A DNA stretch of 64,000 nucleotides from Microbulbifer aggregans (lineage in GTDB: Bacteria; Pseudomonadota; Gammaproteobacteria; Pseudomonadales; Cellvibrionaceae): contig NZ_CP014143.1 in assembly GCF_001750105.1 (NCBI RefSeq), forward strand, positions 2,573,501 to 2,637,500. The letters run 5' to 3'. The notes under the pieces were generated by a model, which had not been told where the DNA came from, made no database searches, and saw only the letters and a program-made list of their open reading frames with translations. Shown piece by piece: positions 47,795 to 59,556 of this stretch. Position numbers and translations under genes: made by a program. Each line of letters starts with the position of its first letter. Positions within the stretch are counted from its first letter, which is position 1.

Positions 47795-49174
47795 TCAATC
47801 TCCCGAGGCCACATCATTTCCTTTTGCTTTCCAGGCGCCCATGGAGCCGAGGAAGATATCGACCTTGTCGAAACCGGTGCGCCTGAGGATAGATGCGGCG
47901 ATCGTGGCACGTGCACCACTGGCACACATCACGGTGTAGTGTTTGTCTTTTGCGAGCTTTTCCAGTTGCTCCGGCAAGTGTCCCACGTAAATACATCGGG
48001 CAGTGGGAATGACCCCTTCGGCGACTTCTTTTTTACCGCGTACGTCGAGTAACTGCCAGCCGTCACCGCCGTCGTGTACACGAGTTTTCACGGTGTCGAC
48101 GTCCACCACGGGGACGCTGCCAAAAGGTCGCCCGGCGGCGGCCCAGCCCGGCATGGCGGTGTTGAGAAAGCCCAGTACCCGGTCGTAGCCAATACGGGCG
48201 AGATGGCGCGCCGCCGACTCGGCCTGCGCGCTGCCGTCAGCAACCAGGATGATTTCATCCGTTGCATCCAGGTACCAACCGGCAAATGCGGGGAGCATGT
48301 CGCAGGGAATCGCGAGACTGCCGGGTAGGTGGGCGCCCTGATAGGCGCTGGCGCTCCGCACGTCGATGACCTCGGCCTTTTCAATCAGTCGGTGCACATC
48401 ATCGGCATCCAGCACAGGGGGCGTCACTACGCGGGCGGCCGGAGCACTGCCATCCAGGTTGAGCTGCTCCATATTGTGAAAGTAGGGCGGCTGCTCGTGG
48501 TGTTCGGCCACTTTCCTAGCGATAAACTTTTCACGATCAGTAATTAAAAGCATCGGGTTGTTGACCCGCTCGTAACCGAGGGTGGAAAAGTCCCGATCGG
48601 CCATATTGTCACCACACACGGAGCCGGCGCCATGTGCTGGATAGAGAATGGTCTGGTCGCCGAGCGAAAGGATTTTTTGCAGGCTGTCATAGAGGAGACC
48701 GGCGACTTCCTCTTTGCGATCCGGATAAAAGTCTGTGCGTCCCACATCACCGACGAACAGGGCATCACCGCTGAATACACCGATTGCCTGATTACCGAAG
48801 TCCTGGTCGTAGATGGCAAACGAAAGGCTGTCATCGGTATGGCCGGGTGTTTCCAGCACTTTCAACAGCATGGAGCCAAAGCTGAAGTCATCCCCCTCGC
48901 GCACAGTGTCGGCGTAGGTAACCTCACCGGCGGCATTTGGTCCGTGATGGACCGCGGCGCCGGTCAATTCGGCGAGGATCGGGGCCCCGGAAATCAGGTC
49001 TTCATTGCGATGGGTCTCAAAAATATGGGTGATCCGGCAGCCACGCTGGCGGGCCATTTCCGCATAAATTTCGCAGTCCCGGCGGGGATCGATGACGGCA
49101 GCTTCACTGCCATCACCAATCAGGTAGGAGAGCTGGGCGAGTCCGGGGGACTTGATGGGTTCGACAAACATCAT
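47795..49174 (-). CDS. MBL-fold / double rhodanese fusion protein
   Basis: A 459-aa fusion of an MBL domain (about 1-240) with two rhodanese domains (about 260-350 and 360-455). The metal motif reads FETHRNEDLISGAP (His55, Asn57, Asp59, Leu60) instead of HxHxDH; later ligands LETPGHTDDS, VFSGDALFVGD and LYPAHGAGSV are intact. The first rhodanese has VADGSAQAESA with no catalytic Cys; the second keeps it in VMCASGARATIA. Related fusions link persulfide oxidation to sulfur transfer. The variant metal site means activity cannot be assumed. The heme protein gene is downstream, 121 bp away. Confidence 0.85.
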   Translation of the reverse strand: MMFVEPIKSPGLAQLSYLIGDGSEAAVIDPRRDCEIYAEMARQRGCRITHIFETHRNEDLISGAPILAELTGAAVHHGPNAAGEVTYADTVREGDDFSFGSMLLKVLETPGHTDDSLSFAIYDQDFGNQAIGVFSGDALFVGDVGRTDFYPDRKEEVAGLLYDSLQKILSLGDQTILYPAHGAGSVCGDNMADRDFSTLGYERVNNPMLLITDREKFIARKVAEHHEQPPYFHNMEQLNLDGSAPAARVVTPPVLDADDVHRLIEKAEVIDVRSASAYQGAHLPGSLAIPCDMLPAFAGWYLDATDEIILVADGSAQAESAARHLARIGYDRVLGFLNTAMPGWAAAGRPFGSVPVVDVDTVKTRVHDGGDGWQLLDVRGKKEVAEGVIPTARCIYVGHLPEQLEKLAKDKHYTVMCASGARATIAASILRRTGFDKVDIFLGSMGAWKAKGNDVASGD

Positions 49175-49299
49175 ATCTCCTCGATCTTTCTGCTGATGGA
49201 GAGGCGGGCAGGGCGATCACAGCGCTTTACCCTCTTACCTTAGTCCCTGAAGGCGAAGGGGTGAGAGTTCAACCCCCAGACTGTACTAGTTGGCGGGCG

Positions 49300-52200
49300 C
49301 TACCCGTCGGACTGCTCGCTGTGCCGCGCCTGCAGCCGCTCGTGCCAGTTGAGCGCAATGACCGTCAGGGCCGGCAACATGGTGAGAGTCACCAGGGTGG
49401 CGCCGATGATGCCACTCATCACAATGATGCCCACGCCGCGGTAAAGCTCCGTGCCGGCGCCGGGCAGGAAGACCAGCGGCGCCAGGCCACAGATGGTGGT
49501 GATACTGGAAATGGCAATCGGCCGCAGTCGTGAACTGACAGCCTCCTGTACCGCATCGACGGGAGGCAGCCCCTCTTCCTTCATGTTACTGATCGCTCTG
49601 TGCACGATCAGGATGGGATTGTTGACCACCGTGCCCATCAGGATCAGGAAGCCGAGCATGGAGATCATGTCGAATGGCTGGTGAAAGCCCTCCAGGCCCA
49701 TGCTCCGCAATAGGCCACCGACCAGGTTCATCAGCGCCAGGCCCGCGATGCCGCCGGCGATGCCCAACGGGATCGTGGTCATGATCAGCAGCGGATAACC
49801 CCAGTGGGAGAAGATGGCCACCATCAACAGGTAAACGATCAGCAGTGCCACCACGTAGTTGCTGCTCAGGGACTCGCGGGTGGCATCCAGCTGGTCGGCC
49901 GCTCCGGAAATGGTCAGGCTGACTCCGGCGGGCACCTGTCCAGTGTCTTTCAGGTGTTGCACAAGCGCAGTGCGAACCCGCTCCACGCCGGTTTCCAGGG
50001 CCACGGAGCGGGGAGGAATAATATTGAGGGTAACGGTACGCCGGCCATCCACCCTGCGCACCGTGCTGGTGTCCACTGTCTCAATGGTTTCCGCCAGCTC
50101 CGAAAGCGGCAGGACGGTGCCTACCGGGGTATAGATAAAAATGTTCTGCAGGGTATCGACCGTGGCTTCGGGGCCTTCACGGTTGTAGAGGTACATGTCG
50201 ATCTTGTCGTCATCGAGGAAAAACTCGTTGACGAAGGCCCCGTCGGTGAGTGCGGCAACGGTGAAACCGATATCCTCGGCGGTCATCCCGACTTCGGCGG
50301 CCCGGTCCCAGCGCGGCCGCACCTGCAGCAGTGGCTGCGCGAGGGCGAGGCTGGAGGGGCGTGTCTGGATACTGGGGTTGTCGAAGATTTCCTCGGCACG
50401 TCCATAGGCGGCCCGCGCCACCTCGTACAAATCGGCCAGGTTTGGCCCCGAGATATCGAGGTTGACGCTGCGGGTGCCGCCGTCGTTGCTGCTGATGATG
50501 GAACCGCGGGTGGCGAAGGCGCGCATTCCCGGATAGGTCTCGTATTTGGCGACGATCGCCTCCATCAACTCATCGATATGGCGGGGGTCCTTGGTTTCGG
50601 AAATGATGCGGATACTCTGCGGCGAAACACGCATGTTCACGTACTTCATCGCCGGTACCTCGACCTCACCCCGCTCAAAAGCCGCCGGCTCGTCCTGCAC
50701 AAAAGGAAGAAAGTATTCATGCAGCTCCCCGGCGATGGCTTCCATCGTATCCATGTTGTAACCGGGCGGAGCGTTCATGCTGGCAAAGGTTTTGGCTTCC
50801 TCACCCTCGGGGAGATACTCGGCTGGCGGCGTCAGCAGCAACACGATCGCCAGGCTGGTCAGAACGGTGATGCCGATACAGTAGAGACGCCGGGCGGGTG
50901 TGGCGATCGGCCAGTCGATTTTTCCCAGCACCACATTTCTCAGTGCACTGTCCGGGTGTTGCAGGGTGTCGTCACCGAAACCAAGTCGTGCGGCAGCGGT
51001 GGGAATGACCGTGATGGCCACCAGCATGGAGGTAAGGATGGCCGCGGAAATGGCAATGGCGATGTCTGAATACAGCTGACCGGCTTCCTCGGCAATAAAG
51101 ACCACCGGCAGGAACACCATGACCGTGGTGAGGGTAGAGGCGAGCACCGCGGGCCAGACCCGCTGCACACCCGCAACTGCCGCCTTCAGGCGGTCGAGCC
51201 CCCGGCGCCGTTCCAGTTCGATGCTCTCCAGCACCACGATACTGTTGTCCAGGGTCATGCCGATGGCGAAGGCCACTCCGGCCAGGGAAATTACATTGAT
51301 GGTGCGCCCGGTGACCAGCAACCCGATAAACGCAGCGATGGTACAGATGGGAATACCCACCACACCGAGTGCCGTGGCCCGCGGGGAGCGCAGGAACAGG
51401 TACATGATGGCAGTGGCCAGGAGGGCGCCCAGTAACAGGTTCTTCCACACGTTAAAGACAGAATCCTGCACATAGCCCACGTCGTCGGCGGTCAGTGCCA
51501 GCTCCATGCCCTCCGGGTGCAACAGCTCGGCATTGATGCGTTCCATCTCTTCCATCATCGCGCGCTTGATGGCAATGACGTTGGAGCCGCTCTCCCGCCG
51601 GACCGAGAGGCCGATCGACGGCAGGCCATCGACGTAGGAACTACTGCGGATCTTGAAATGGTCCAGGCTCACCTCGGCCACATCGCCGAGCCGCACGATG
51701 CCGTCGCCGCTGCGCTGCAGCACCATCTGGCGCAGGTCGTCCAGGTCCTGGAAGCGCCCCAGGGTGCGCAGCAGGTAGCGGCGCTTGCCGCTCTCGACCT
51801 CGCCACCGGATACATCGCGGTTGCGCAGGGTGATGGCGAGGCGCACGTTGTTGAGGGTCAGGTTTCTCTCTGCCAGGCGCTCGGGAATGAGGCGGATCTG
51901 GATTTGCCGCTCGGCACCCCCCCAGACATCCACCTGGGCCACGCCCGGCACGCCGGACATGCGCGGGCGCACATTGTCCTCGACGAAGTCCCGCATCATA
52001 TCCATATCCAGGTTGCGCGGATTACCCGGCAGCGGTGAAATGCGGAAATACATAAATGCGTTGGCGGAAAATGAGGTGGCATAAACACGCGGCTCGTCCA
52101 CATTGAGTGGATAGCGCGGCACCTGGGTAAGGGCATTATTGACGCGAATCAGGGTCTCGGTTATATCCACCCCGAACGGGAATTCCAGCTCGATTTCCGC

Positions 52201-52458
52201 ACTGCCCAGATCTGCCGTGGCCTGAAGTTCCTGCAGGTAGGGGATATTGCGCAGGTACTCTTCCTGCTCGATCAGGATTTCCTTCTCGATATCCTGCGGG
52301 GTGGTGCCGGCCCAGTTGGTCTGGATGGTGACGGTGCGCACCTCCAGGTCGGGAATCATCTGCACCGGGATACGCAGTGCCGCCACCACACCCAGGATCA
52401 CAATGATCAGCGCGGTGACCGTCACCAGGATGCCGTTGCGGATGATCTGCTCGAACAT
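49300..52458 (-). CDS. RND efflux transporter permease (AcrB/HAE1 family)
   Basis: A 1052-aa inner-membrane pump with the usual two repeats, each of a periplasmic loop between TM1-TM2 and TM7-TM8. The N-terminus MFEQIIRNGILVTVTALI is TM1. The proton-relay helix reads AIGMTLDNSIVVLESIE, with Asp conserved at the AcrB D407 position and Asn at D408, a common variation. AAGTTP-type motif is WAGTTPQDIEKE. The C-terminal tail is VIALNWHERLQARHSEQSDG. The adaptor gene lies 25 bp upstream on the same strand. No outer-membrane channel is encoded nearby, so it would use one from elsewhere. Substrates unknown. Confidence 0.93.
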   Translation of the reverse strand: MFEQIIRNGILVTVTALIIVILGVVAALRIPVQMIPDLEVRTVTIQTNWAGTTPQDIEKEILIEQEEYLRNIPYLQELQATADLGSAEIELEFPFGVDITETLIRVNNALTQVPRYPLNVDEPRVYATSFSANAFMYFRISPLPGNPRNLDMDMMRDFVEDNVRPRMSGVPGVAQVDVWGGAERQIQIRLIPERLAERNLTLNNVRLAITLRNRDVSGGEVESGKRRYLLRTLGRFQDLDDLRQMVLQRSGDGIVRLGDVAEVSLDHFKIRSSSYVDGLPSIGLSVRRESGSNVIAIKRAMMEEMERINAELLHPEGMELALTADDVGYVQDSVFNVWKNLLLGALLATAIMYLFLRSPRATALGVVGIPICTIAAFIGLLVTGRTINVISLAGVAFAIGMTLDNSIVVLESIELERRRGLDRLKAAVAGVQRVWPAVLASTLTTVMVFLPVVFIAEEAGQLYSDIAIAISAAILTSMLVAITVIPTAAARLGFGDDTLQHPDSALRNVVLGKIDWPIATPARRLYCIGITVLTSLAIVLLLTPPAEYLPEGEEAKTFASMNAPPGYNMDTMEAIAGELHEYFLPFVQDEPAAFERGEVEVPAMKYVNMRVSPQSIRIISETKDPRHIDELMEAIVAKYETYPGMRAFATRGSIISSNDGGTRSVNLDISGPNLADLYEVARAAYGRAEEIFDNPSIQTRPSSLALAQPLLQVRPRWDRAAEVGMTAEDIGFTVAALTDGAFVNEFFLDDDKIDMYLYNREGPEATVDTLQNIFIYTPVGTVLPLSELAETIETVDTSTVRRVDGRRTVTLNIIPPRSVALETGVERVRTALVQHLKDTGQVPAGVSLTISGAADQLDATRESLSSNYVVALLIVYLLMVAIFSHWGYPLLIMTTIPLGIAGGIAGLALMNLVGGLLRSMGLEGFHQPFDMISMLGFLILMGTVVNNPILIVHRAISNMKEEGLPPVDAVQEAVSSRLRPIAISSITTICGLAPLVFLPGAGTELYRGVGIIVMSGIIGATLVTLTMLPALTVIALNWHERLQARHSEQSDG

Positions 52459-52483
52459 GCTACCTGTGCCTGCCTCCCGGACC

Positions 52484-53629
52484 TCAGCCCGGCGCCGGTG
52501 CGCGGCTCTCTTGTGGTGCCCGCTGCAGGATGACCTGCTGCCCGTCCCGCAGACTCTCGTTGCCGCGGGTTATGACGGTGGCGTTGGGGCTCAGTCCCTC
52601 GCGTATCTCTATCCAGCCGTCGAAGCCCAGACCAGTCTGCACCGGCTGCTCGCGCACCGTGGTTTTCGCCCCCCAGTCCGCCTGTGCGGCGACCCAGACG
52701 GTGACACGACCGTCCGGGTAGCGGATCACGGCATCCCGCGGCACGGCCACGGCAGTGCGCTCCGTACCCAGGCGCAATGTGGCCGAGACGGACATGCCGG
52801 CAATCAATTCCGGTGTGCGCTCGCCGGTGATTTCGGTGCGCAGGAGAAAAGTGCGTGCACCGCTGCGGCTCAGGGGCACCTTGTGCAGAACCCGGGCCGG
52901 GAAGCGCCGGGCCCCACTGGCATCAAACTGCACCTCCAGCGGCGTTTCCTCGCTGATGCGCCCGTAGACCCGTTGTGGCACCTCGAAATCCGCGCGAAGC
53001 CGGCGCGCGTCCACCAGCTCGAAAAGGGCGACACCCGGCTCAACCCACTCCCCCAGTTCCGCCATGCGTTGGGCAATGGCACCGGTAAACGGCGCCTTCA
53101 CCTGGTGGCGGCGCAACAGGGCAGACTGCCGCTCGGCCTCGATCTGGGCAGCGCGGAATTCGGCCTCGCGAATACGCACCTCGGAAGTCAGTGCCAGTAC
53201 CTCGGTTTCCGAGATGTAGTTGTCTCCGACCAGGGCCTGTGCCTCGCCCAGGCGACGGCGGCTCTCCGCCAGCGCCTCGCGGGCCTGTTCCACTTCGGCC
53301 AGTGCGGCGTCGCGGGCAATGCCATTCAACTCCCGGTCCAGTTCCAGGAGCGGCGCTCCGGCCTCGACGCGGTCGCCGACATCCACATGCATTTTGTTGA
53401 CCAGCCCCGCGACCTCCACGGAGAGCATGGCCTGGCGAGGGGGTGTCAGGGTACCTGTCACCGGGATCGTCTCGACCACTGGCCGCCGGGCGGCAGGCAC
53501 TGCCTGCACGGAAATAGCAGTCTGGCCCTCCTGCGCCTGCACGAACGACACTGCGGCGATAGCAAGCACCGTGGCTGCGCCGAGAGTCGTTATGAACTTT
53601 GTCAGTATTTCACTGGCAATGCGCAGCAT
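52484..53629 (-). CDS. RND efflux periplasmic adaptor (membrane fusion protein)
   Basis: A 381-aa periplasmic adaptor. The N-terminal signal is TTLGAATVLAIAAVSFVQAQ, with no lipobox. The lipoyl half-motifs are GLVNKMHVDVGDRVEAGAPL and VKAPFTGAIAQRMAELGEW, flanking a short alpha-hairpin (ALAEVEQAREALAESRRRL; about 110-165). The beta-barrel and membrane-proximal domains follow. It precedes the RND pump gene by 25 bp, forming a two-gene operon. Confidence 0.92.
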   Translation of the reverse strand: MLRIASEILTKFITTLGAATVLAIAAVSFVQAQEGQTAISVQAVPAARRPVVETIPVTGTLTPPRQAMLSVEVAGLVNKMHVDVGDRVEAGAPLLELDRELNGIARDAALAEVEQAREALAESRRRLGEAQALVGDNYISETEVLALTSEVRIREAEFRAAQIEAERQSALLRRHQVKAPFTGAIAQRMAELGEWVEPGVALFELVDARRLRADFEVPQRVYGRISEETPLEVQFDASGARRFPARVLHKVPLSRSGARTFLLRTEITGERTPELIAGMSVSATLRLGTERTAVAVPRDAVIRYPDGRVTVWVAAQADWGAKTTVREQPVQTGLGFDGWIEIREGLSPNATVITRGNESLRDGQQVILQRAPQESRAPAPG

Positions 53630-53751
53630 CGAGATCCTGACGGGTCGTTATCGTTGGTGCGCCGTTACAGGACTGATGGCGCGGTTTGCGTAAGTCTAGC
53701 TGCCCTGTGTTGCTCTAGCGGGATACCGCTCACCCGCGACAAGCGGATCGC

Positions 53752-54414
53752 TCAGGAGGGGACATTCTTGTCGGGGAACACTTCGTCCAGGCTGAAGAAC
53801 TCGAGCGCAGGTCCGGGCGTTGTACTGACCTGCACCATCTTTTCTGCGACCTGATCCCCCCGAATCGGGCGAAAGCGGCGCAGGCCAGGCAGTGTGCACA
53901 GTAGCGGCAGGATCCAGCTGCCCAGCTTTTCGCCAAGCCGCAGGTGGTTGCGTTCGCCCAGGAGGAGCGAGGGGCGGAAGATACTGATGCGCTCATAGGG
54001 CAGGGCGCGCACGACCTCCTCCAGCTCTCCTTTCATTTTGAGGTAGGGGTTGGAACTCTGGGCGCTGGCGCCGCTGGAGGAAACCAGAAGGTAGTGGCTT
54101 ATCCCACCGCGGGCGCCCAGTTCCGCGGCCTGCTGTTGCATTATCAGATCGACCTGGCGTTGTGCTTCGATGGAGCCCGCCTGGCGGCGGGTGGTGCCGA
54201 GGCAGGAAAAGAGCCAGCGGCCGCGAAACAGCTCGCCGTAGTCCTCCAGTCGCGCAAAATCCGCCACCCGGTTTTCCACCTTCGCACTGGCGTGAGGCGC
54301 AGGGCGACGGGTAAGGGTGATGATTTTTTCAATATGTGGGGCTTCGGCGAGCCGATCGGTGAGGGCAGCGCCCACCAGACCGGTGGCGCCAATAACGATG
54401 GCTGTGGCTGACAT
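53752..54414 (-). CDS. NAD(P)-binding Rossmann-fold protein (SDR-type, HTATIP2-like)
   Basis: A 220-aa atypical short-chain dehydrogenase/epimerase-like protein. The nucleotide motif IVIGATGLVGAALTDRLA (GxxGxxG) is at about residues 6-23, and VSSSGASAQSSNPYLKMKGE holds the SxxYxxxK-type arrangement Ser-Tyr-Lys. Function unknown; the HTATIP2/YwnB subgroup fits best. It lies between the adaptor gene and the NUDIX gene with 122- and 185-bp gaps. Confidence 0.8.
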   Translation of the reverse strand: MSATAIVIGATGLVGAALTDRLAEAPHIEKIITLTRRPAPHASAKVENRVADFARLEDYGELFRGRWLFSCLGTTRRQAGSIEAQRQVDLIMQQQAAELGARGGISHYLLVSSSGASAQSSNPYLKMKGELEEVVRALPYERISIFRPSLLLGERNHLRLGEKLGSWILPLLCTLPGLRRFRPIRGDQVAEKMVQVSTTPGPALEFFSLDEVFPDKNVPS

Positions 54415-54599
54415 AACAGGGCTTCAGTGGCAAAAAGTGGCTCTGACAGTGCATTACCGGGACGAGCAACGTCAACCGCCAAAAAAGGCGGATTGATTGG
54501 CCGAGATCCATCGCCAGCACGGGTCTCCGCAAGCAAGAGCGTCTCGGGGGATGGCGGCTGTTATTAGCTGGGGACGGATGGCATGTGCATGGGAAGCCG

Positions 54600-55052
54600 T
54601 TAACTTTCGTTATCGCGCCCCTCTACACGGCCTTGCCACTCCGGTAGCGCTGGCAGTATGTCGGCGAAGAAATCCCTCGCCTCCGGAAAAGTCCGCTCGA
54701 GATTGGCGAACTCATTCGGGTAGATCCAGCGCGCCGCCGCTACCTCGTCATCGGCTACCTTCAAATTTCCAGCGATAGGGTTAGCGAGCCACCAGTAAAG
54801 ATCGTAGTTGGCGCCGTGCGCCGGACATTGCCAGACGCAGCGAATGGGTTGCACTGTCAGTCCGACCTCTTCCCGGGTTTCTCGGATGACAGCGGCAGGC
54901 TGATCCTCCCCCGGCTCAATTTTGCCCGCCGGCGGGGTCCAGTACCCGGCCGCGGGTACCTTGTCGCCACGGAGGATCACGAGAATCCGCTGGTCACTCA
55001 TTATCACAGTGACGACGGCCTTTCCCCTGTGTGTGGCCGAGCCTTTATGCAT
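54600..55052 (-). CDS. NUDIX hydrolase
   Basis: A 150-aa NUDIX protein. The box is AGKIEPGEDQPAAVIRETRE followed by EVGL, matching GX5EX7REUXEEXGU. It cleaves a nucleoside diphosphate linked to some moiety; substrate unknown. The C-terminal half has WIYPNEFANLERTFPEARDF. A GTG or ATG start near 55052 gives MHKGSATHRGKAVV. Confidence 0.85.
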   Translation of the reverse strand: MHKGSATHRGKAVVTVIMSDQRILVILRGDKVPAAGYWTPPAGKIEPGEDQPAAVIRETREEVGLTVQPIRCVWQCPAHGANYDLYWWLANPIAGNLKVADDEVAAARWIYPNEFANLERTFPEARDFFADILPALPEWQGRVEGRDNES

Positions 55053-55157
55053 GATCCCTAGATGCCTGTTCCCGAGTTTTTGGGGCTTCTTTCCAGCGAG
55101 GGGACTGCCTGATGCCGCCAGCAGTACAGGCTGTTTTCAAGCTGCGTTGCGCTGATT

Positions 55158-55598
55158 CTAGCGCTCGATTTCCTGCTTGCGCATCGGCATGGCATCGATC
55201 AGAGAAAAGACGTTTTCAAGATTCAACTCGGGGGCCCGGTGTTTTACTCCACCATCCTTGCCGATGAGTACGACGTTGTCGCCGGCCTGCGGGAAATAGC
55301 CTTCCAGGAGTTTATCCGCGAAATCTTCCGCAAGTGCTCCCGGGTAGTTTGTTTGCACGATGTTCCTTGCGGCAACAATGAACCAGACCATATCTCGGTC
55401 AGTGACCCCCGCTTCGGCTTCGCGTAACTCCCGGGCTGCGCCATCCGTTTCCGTGGCGGCTCGGACGAGCAGAATACGGTTTTTCCACTGCAGCTGATCG
55501 AGGCTTTGCAGGGGCATTTCTGATGCTCCTCCAGAGAGGCTGAATGCACTCAACAGGGCGAAGAGAGAGGCCATGGCGGGGAGGGGAAATGTCGGCAT
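55158..55598 (-). CDS. DUF4174 exported protein
   Basis: A 146-aa protein with a signal peptide (PAMASLFALLSAFSLSGGASE) and the DUF4174 core WKNRILLVRAATETDG plus VVLIGKDGGVKHRAPE. The fold resembles thioredoxin-like or DUF4174 proteins but lacks a CxxC. Function unknown. GAGAAG precedes the chosen ATG at 55598; an upstream start would add 32 non-conserved residues. Confidence 0.75.
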   Translation of the reverse strand: MPTFPLPAMASLFALLSAFSLSGGASEMPLQSLDQLQWKNRILLVRAATETDGAARELREAEAGVTDRDMVWFIVAARNIVQTNYPGALAEDFADKLLEGYFPQAGDNVVLIGKDGGVKHRAPELNLENVFSLIDAMPMRKQEIER

Positions 55599-55738
55599 GT
55601 TGCTTCTCGCTGTGGGGGTGGTCCCGATTACGCCACCGGCCTGTAAATGGGGCGCGCCTTTTCTGTCCCGATTTGGCTCTGTCCCCAAGTTCACCTGGAT
55701 TCTGCCCTGTGCATTCAGTGTTCAAGGTGGCGAAACAG

Positions 55739-56287
55739 CTATTGGGGCGGTGCGGATTGCTCGGCTCTCGTGCGGCGGTAGCGGCGAATATACGGTTTGT
55801 GGGTGTAGATGATGTCCTCGGGGAGATCGGCCAGTTTGAAAAACTGGAACCCGGCGATCTCGGCATCACGGATTTCGACACCCTCTCCGCCCAGCCGGCC
55901 GCGGATGGCGACATTGATGATTTCCGACCTGGGCACCTTGGTCACTTCCAGCACCTCGAAGTCCTCGATTGCTATTCCCAGTTCTTCCTGCAATTCACGT
56001 CGTGCGGACTCCTCAAAGGACTCGTTTCTTTCCAGCCAGCCTCCGGGCAGTGCCCACTTGTCCTGGTAGGAGTGCCTGACGAGAAGCAGCTCATCGCCCC
56101 GCTCGACGAAGTAGATCATGCCCACCACAAACTTATCGGCTACGGCATAGGAGATATCCCAGCGAACGGGAGGGGAAAGACGGCGATAGACCTCGTACTT
56201 GAGGCCTGGGAACAGGATAAACAACAGGGCTGTGAGAGCGCCCAGCAGAAACAGGGCGAGCGCAGTTTTTTTCAGGAAAGATCGCAT
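55739..56287 (-). CDS. Membrane-anchored NUDIX hydrolase
   Basis: A 182-aa protein with an N-terminal hydrophobic segment (residues about 8-28, TALALFLLGALTALLFILFP) and a NUDIX domain. The box is GWLERNESFEESARRELQ followed by EELG. The tail ends in RRYRRTRAEQSAPPQ. Whether the segment is an anchor or a signal peptide is unclear. Substrate unknown. Confidence 0.8.
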   Translation of the reverse strand: MRSFLKKTALALFLLGALTALLFILFPGLKYEVYRRLSPPVRWDISYAVADKFVVGMIYFVERGDELLLVRHSYQDKWALPGGWLERNESFEESARRELQEELGIAIEDFEVLEVTKVPRSEIINVAIRGRLGGEGVEIRDAEIAGFQFFKLADLPEDIIYTHKPYIRRYRRTRAEQSAPPQ

Positions 56288-58989
<2,702 letters not shown>

Positions 58990-59054
58990 TCCGGCGCGGG
59001 GGCGAGCAGGGCACAGCTTTCTCGCCTCTGAGATTGAGCATGGAAACTGACTTG

Positions 59055-59080
59055 AAGAGCGGCCAATTGCCGCTCTTTTT
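59055..59080 (+). terminator. Terminator after katG
   Basis: AAGAGCGGC-CAATT-GCCGCTCTT is a perfect 9-bp stem followed by TTT. It lies 66 bp after the katG stop. Confidence 0.85.
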
Positions 59081-59118
59081 CTTGGTGCGGTGCTTCCCGT
59101 AAGCAAGGAAGCTTCCGG

Positions 59119-59556
59119 TCAGCCCTTACCCGAGAATCGTCGAACAAAAGGCCGCGGTCGCACCCAGTACCAGCTTGCCAGCACCAGCACGCCGAAAACC
59201 GTGTAGCTGAGGACAAAGACCCAGTTCGGAAAGCGGTAATACAGAGCGGTGCCCAGCCAGTGCGCGATGAAGCTGCCTGAATAGGTGGCTTCCCCGGCGC
59301 GCTCCCGGAGTGCCATTTCCCAGAGCGTGAGCGGGCAGATGGCTCCCAGCCAGGACTGCAGCACCACCACACCAATCGCCGCCAGGTGTGCGAGCCGAAA
59401 CCACGGATTGCGTACCCAGTCCCAGGATCGCAGTTTTCCAATCAGGATCAGGGCAAGACCGAGCACAACAAAAGCAACGAAAACCACGTGTGTAATGAGG
59501 ATCAGGTCTGCCGCCAAAAGGTAGAGTGCCTCACCAGTCACCGGGCAGCCCGCCAT
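59119..59556 (-). CDS. DUF2784 membrane protein
   Basis: A 145-aa membrane protein with four hydrophobic spans. Motifs include LILITHVVFVAFVVLGLALI and WLGAICPLTLWEMALRERAG, the DUF2784 signature. The start is ATG at 59556, which has AAAGGGGA at good distance; a GTG at 59598 is less likely. It overlaps the end of the DUF6064 gene by 26 bp, so it is coupled. Function unknown. Confidence 0.85.
   Translation of the reverse strand: MAGCPVTGEALYLLAADLILITHVVFVAFVVLGLALILIGKLRSWDWVRNPWFRLAHLAAIGVVVLQSWLGAICPLTLWEMALRERAGEATYSGSFIAHWLGTALYYRFPNWVFVLSYTVFGVLVLASWYWVRPRPFVRRFSGKG

Noticed and set aside
49804..51069. 421-codon plus-strand frame inside the RND pump gene
   Set aside because: The pump protein on the other strand has intact family motifs over the same bases; the plus frame is low-complexity and histidine/glycine-rich.
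52247..53854. 535-codon plus-strand frame opposite the adaptor gene
   Set aside because: It crosses two real genes in antisense and shows no domain.
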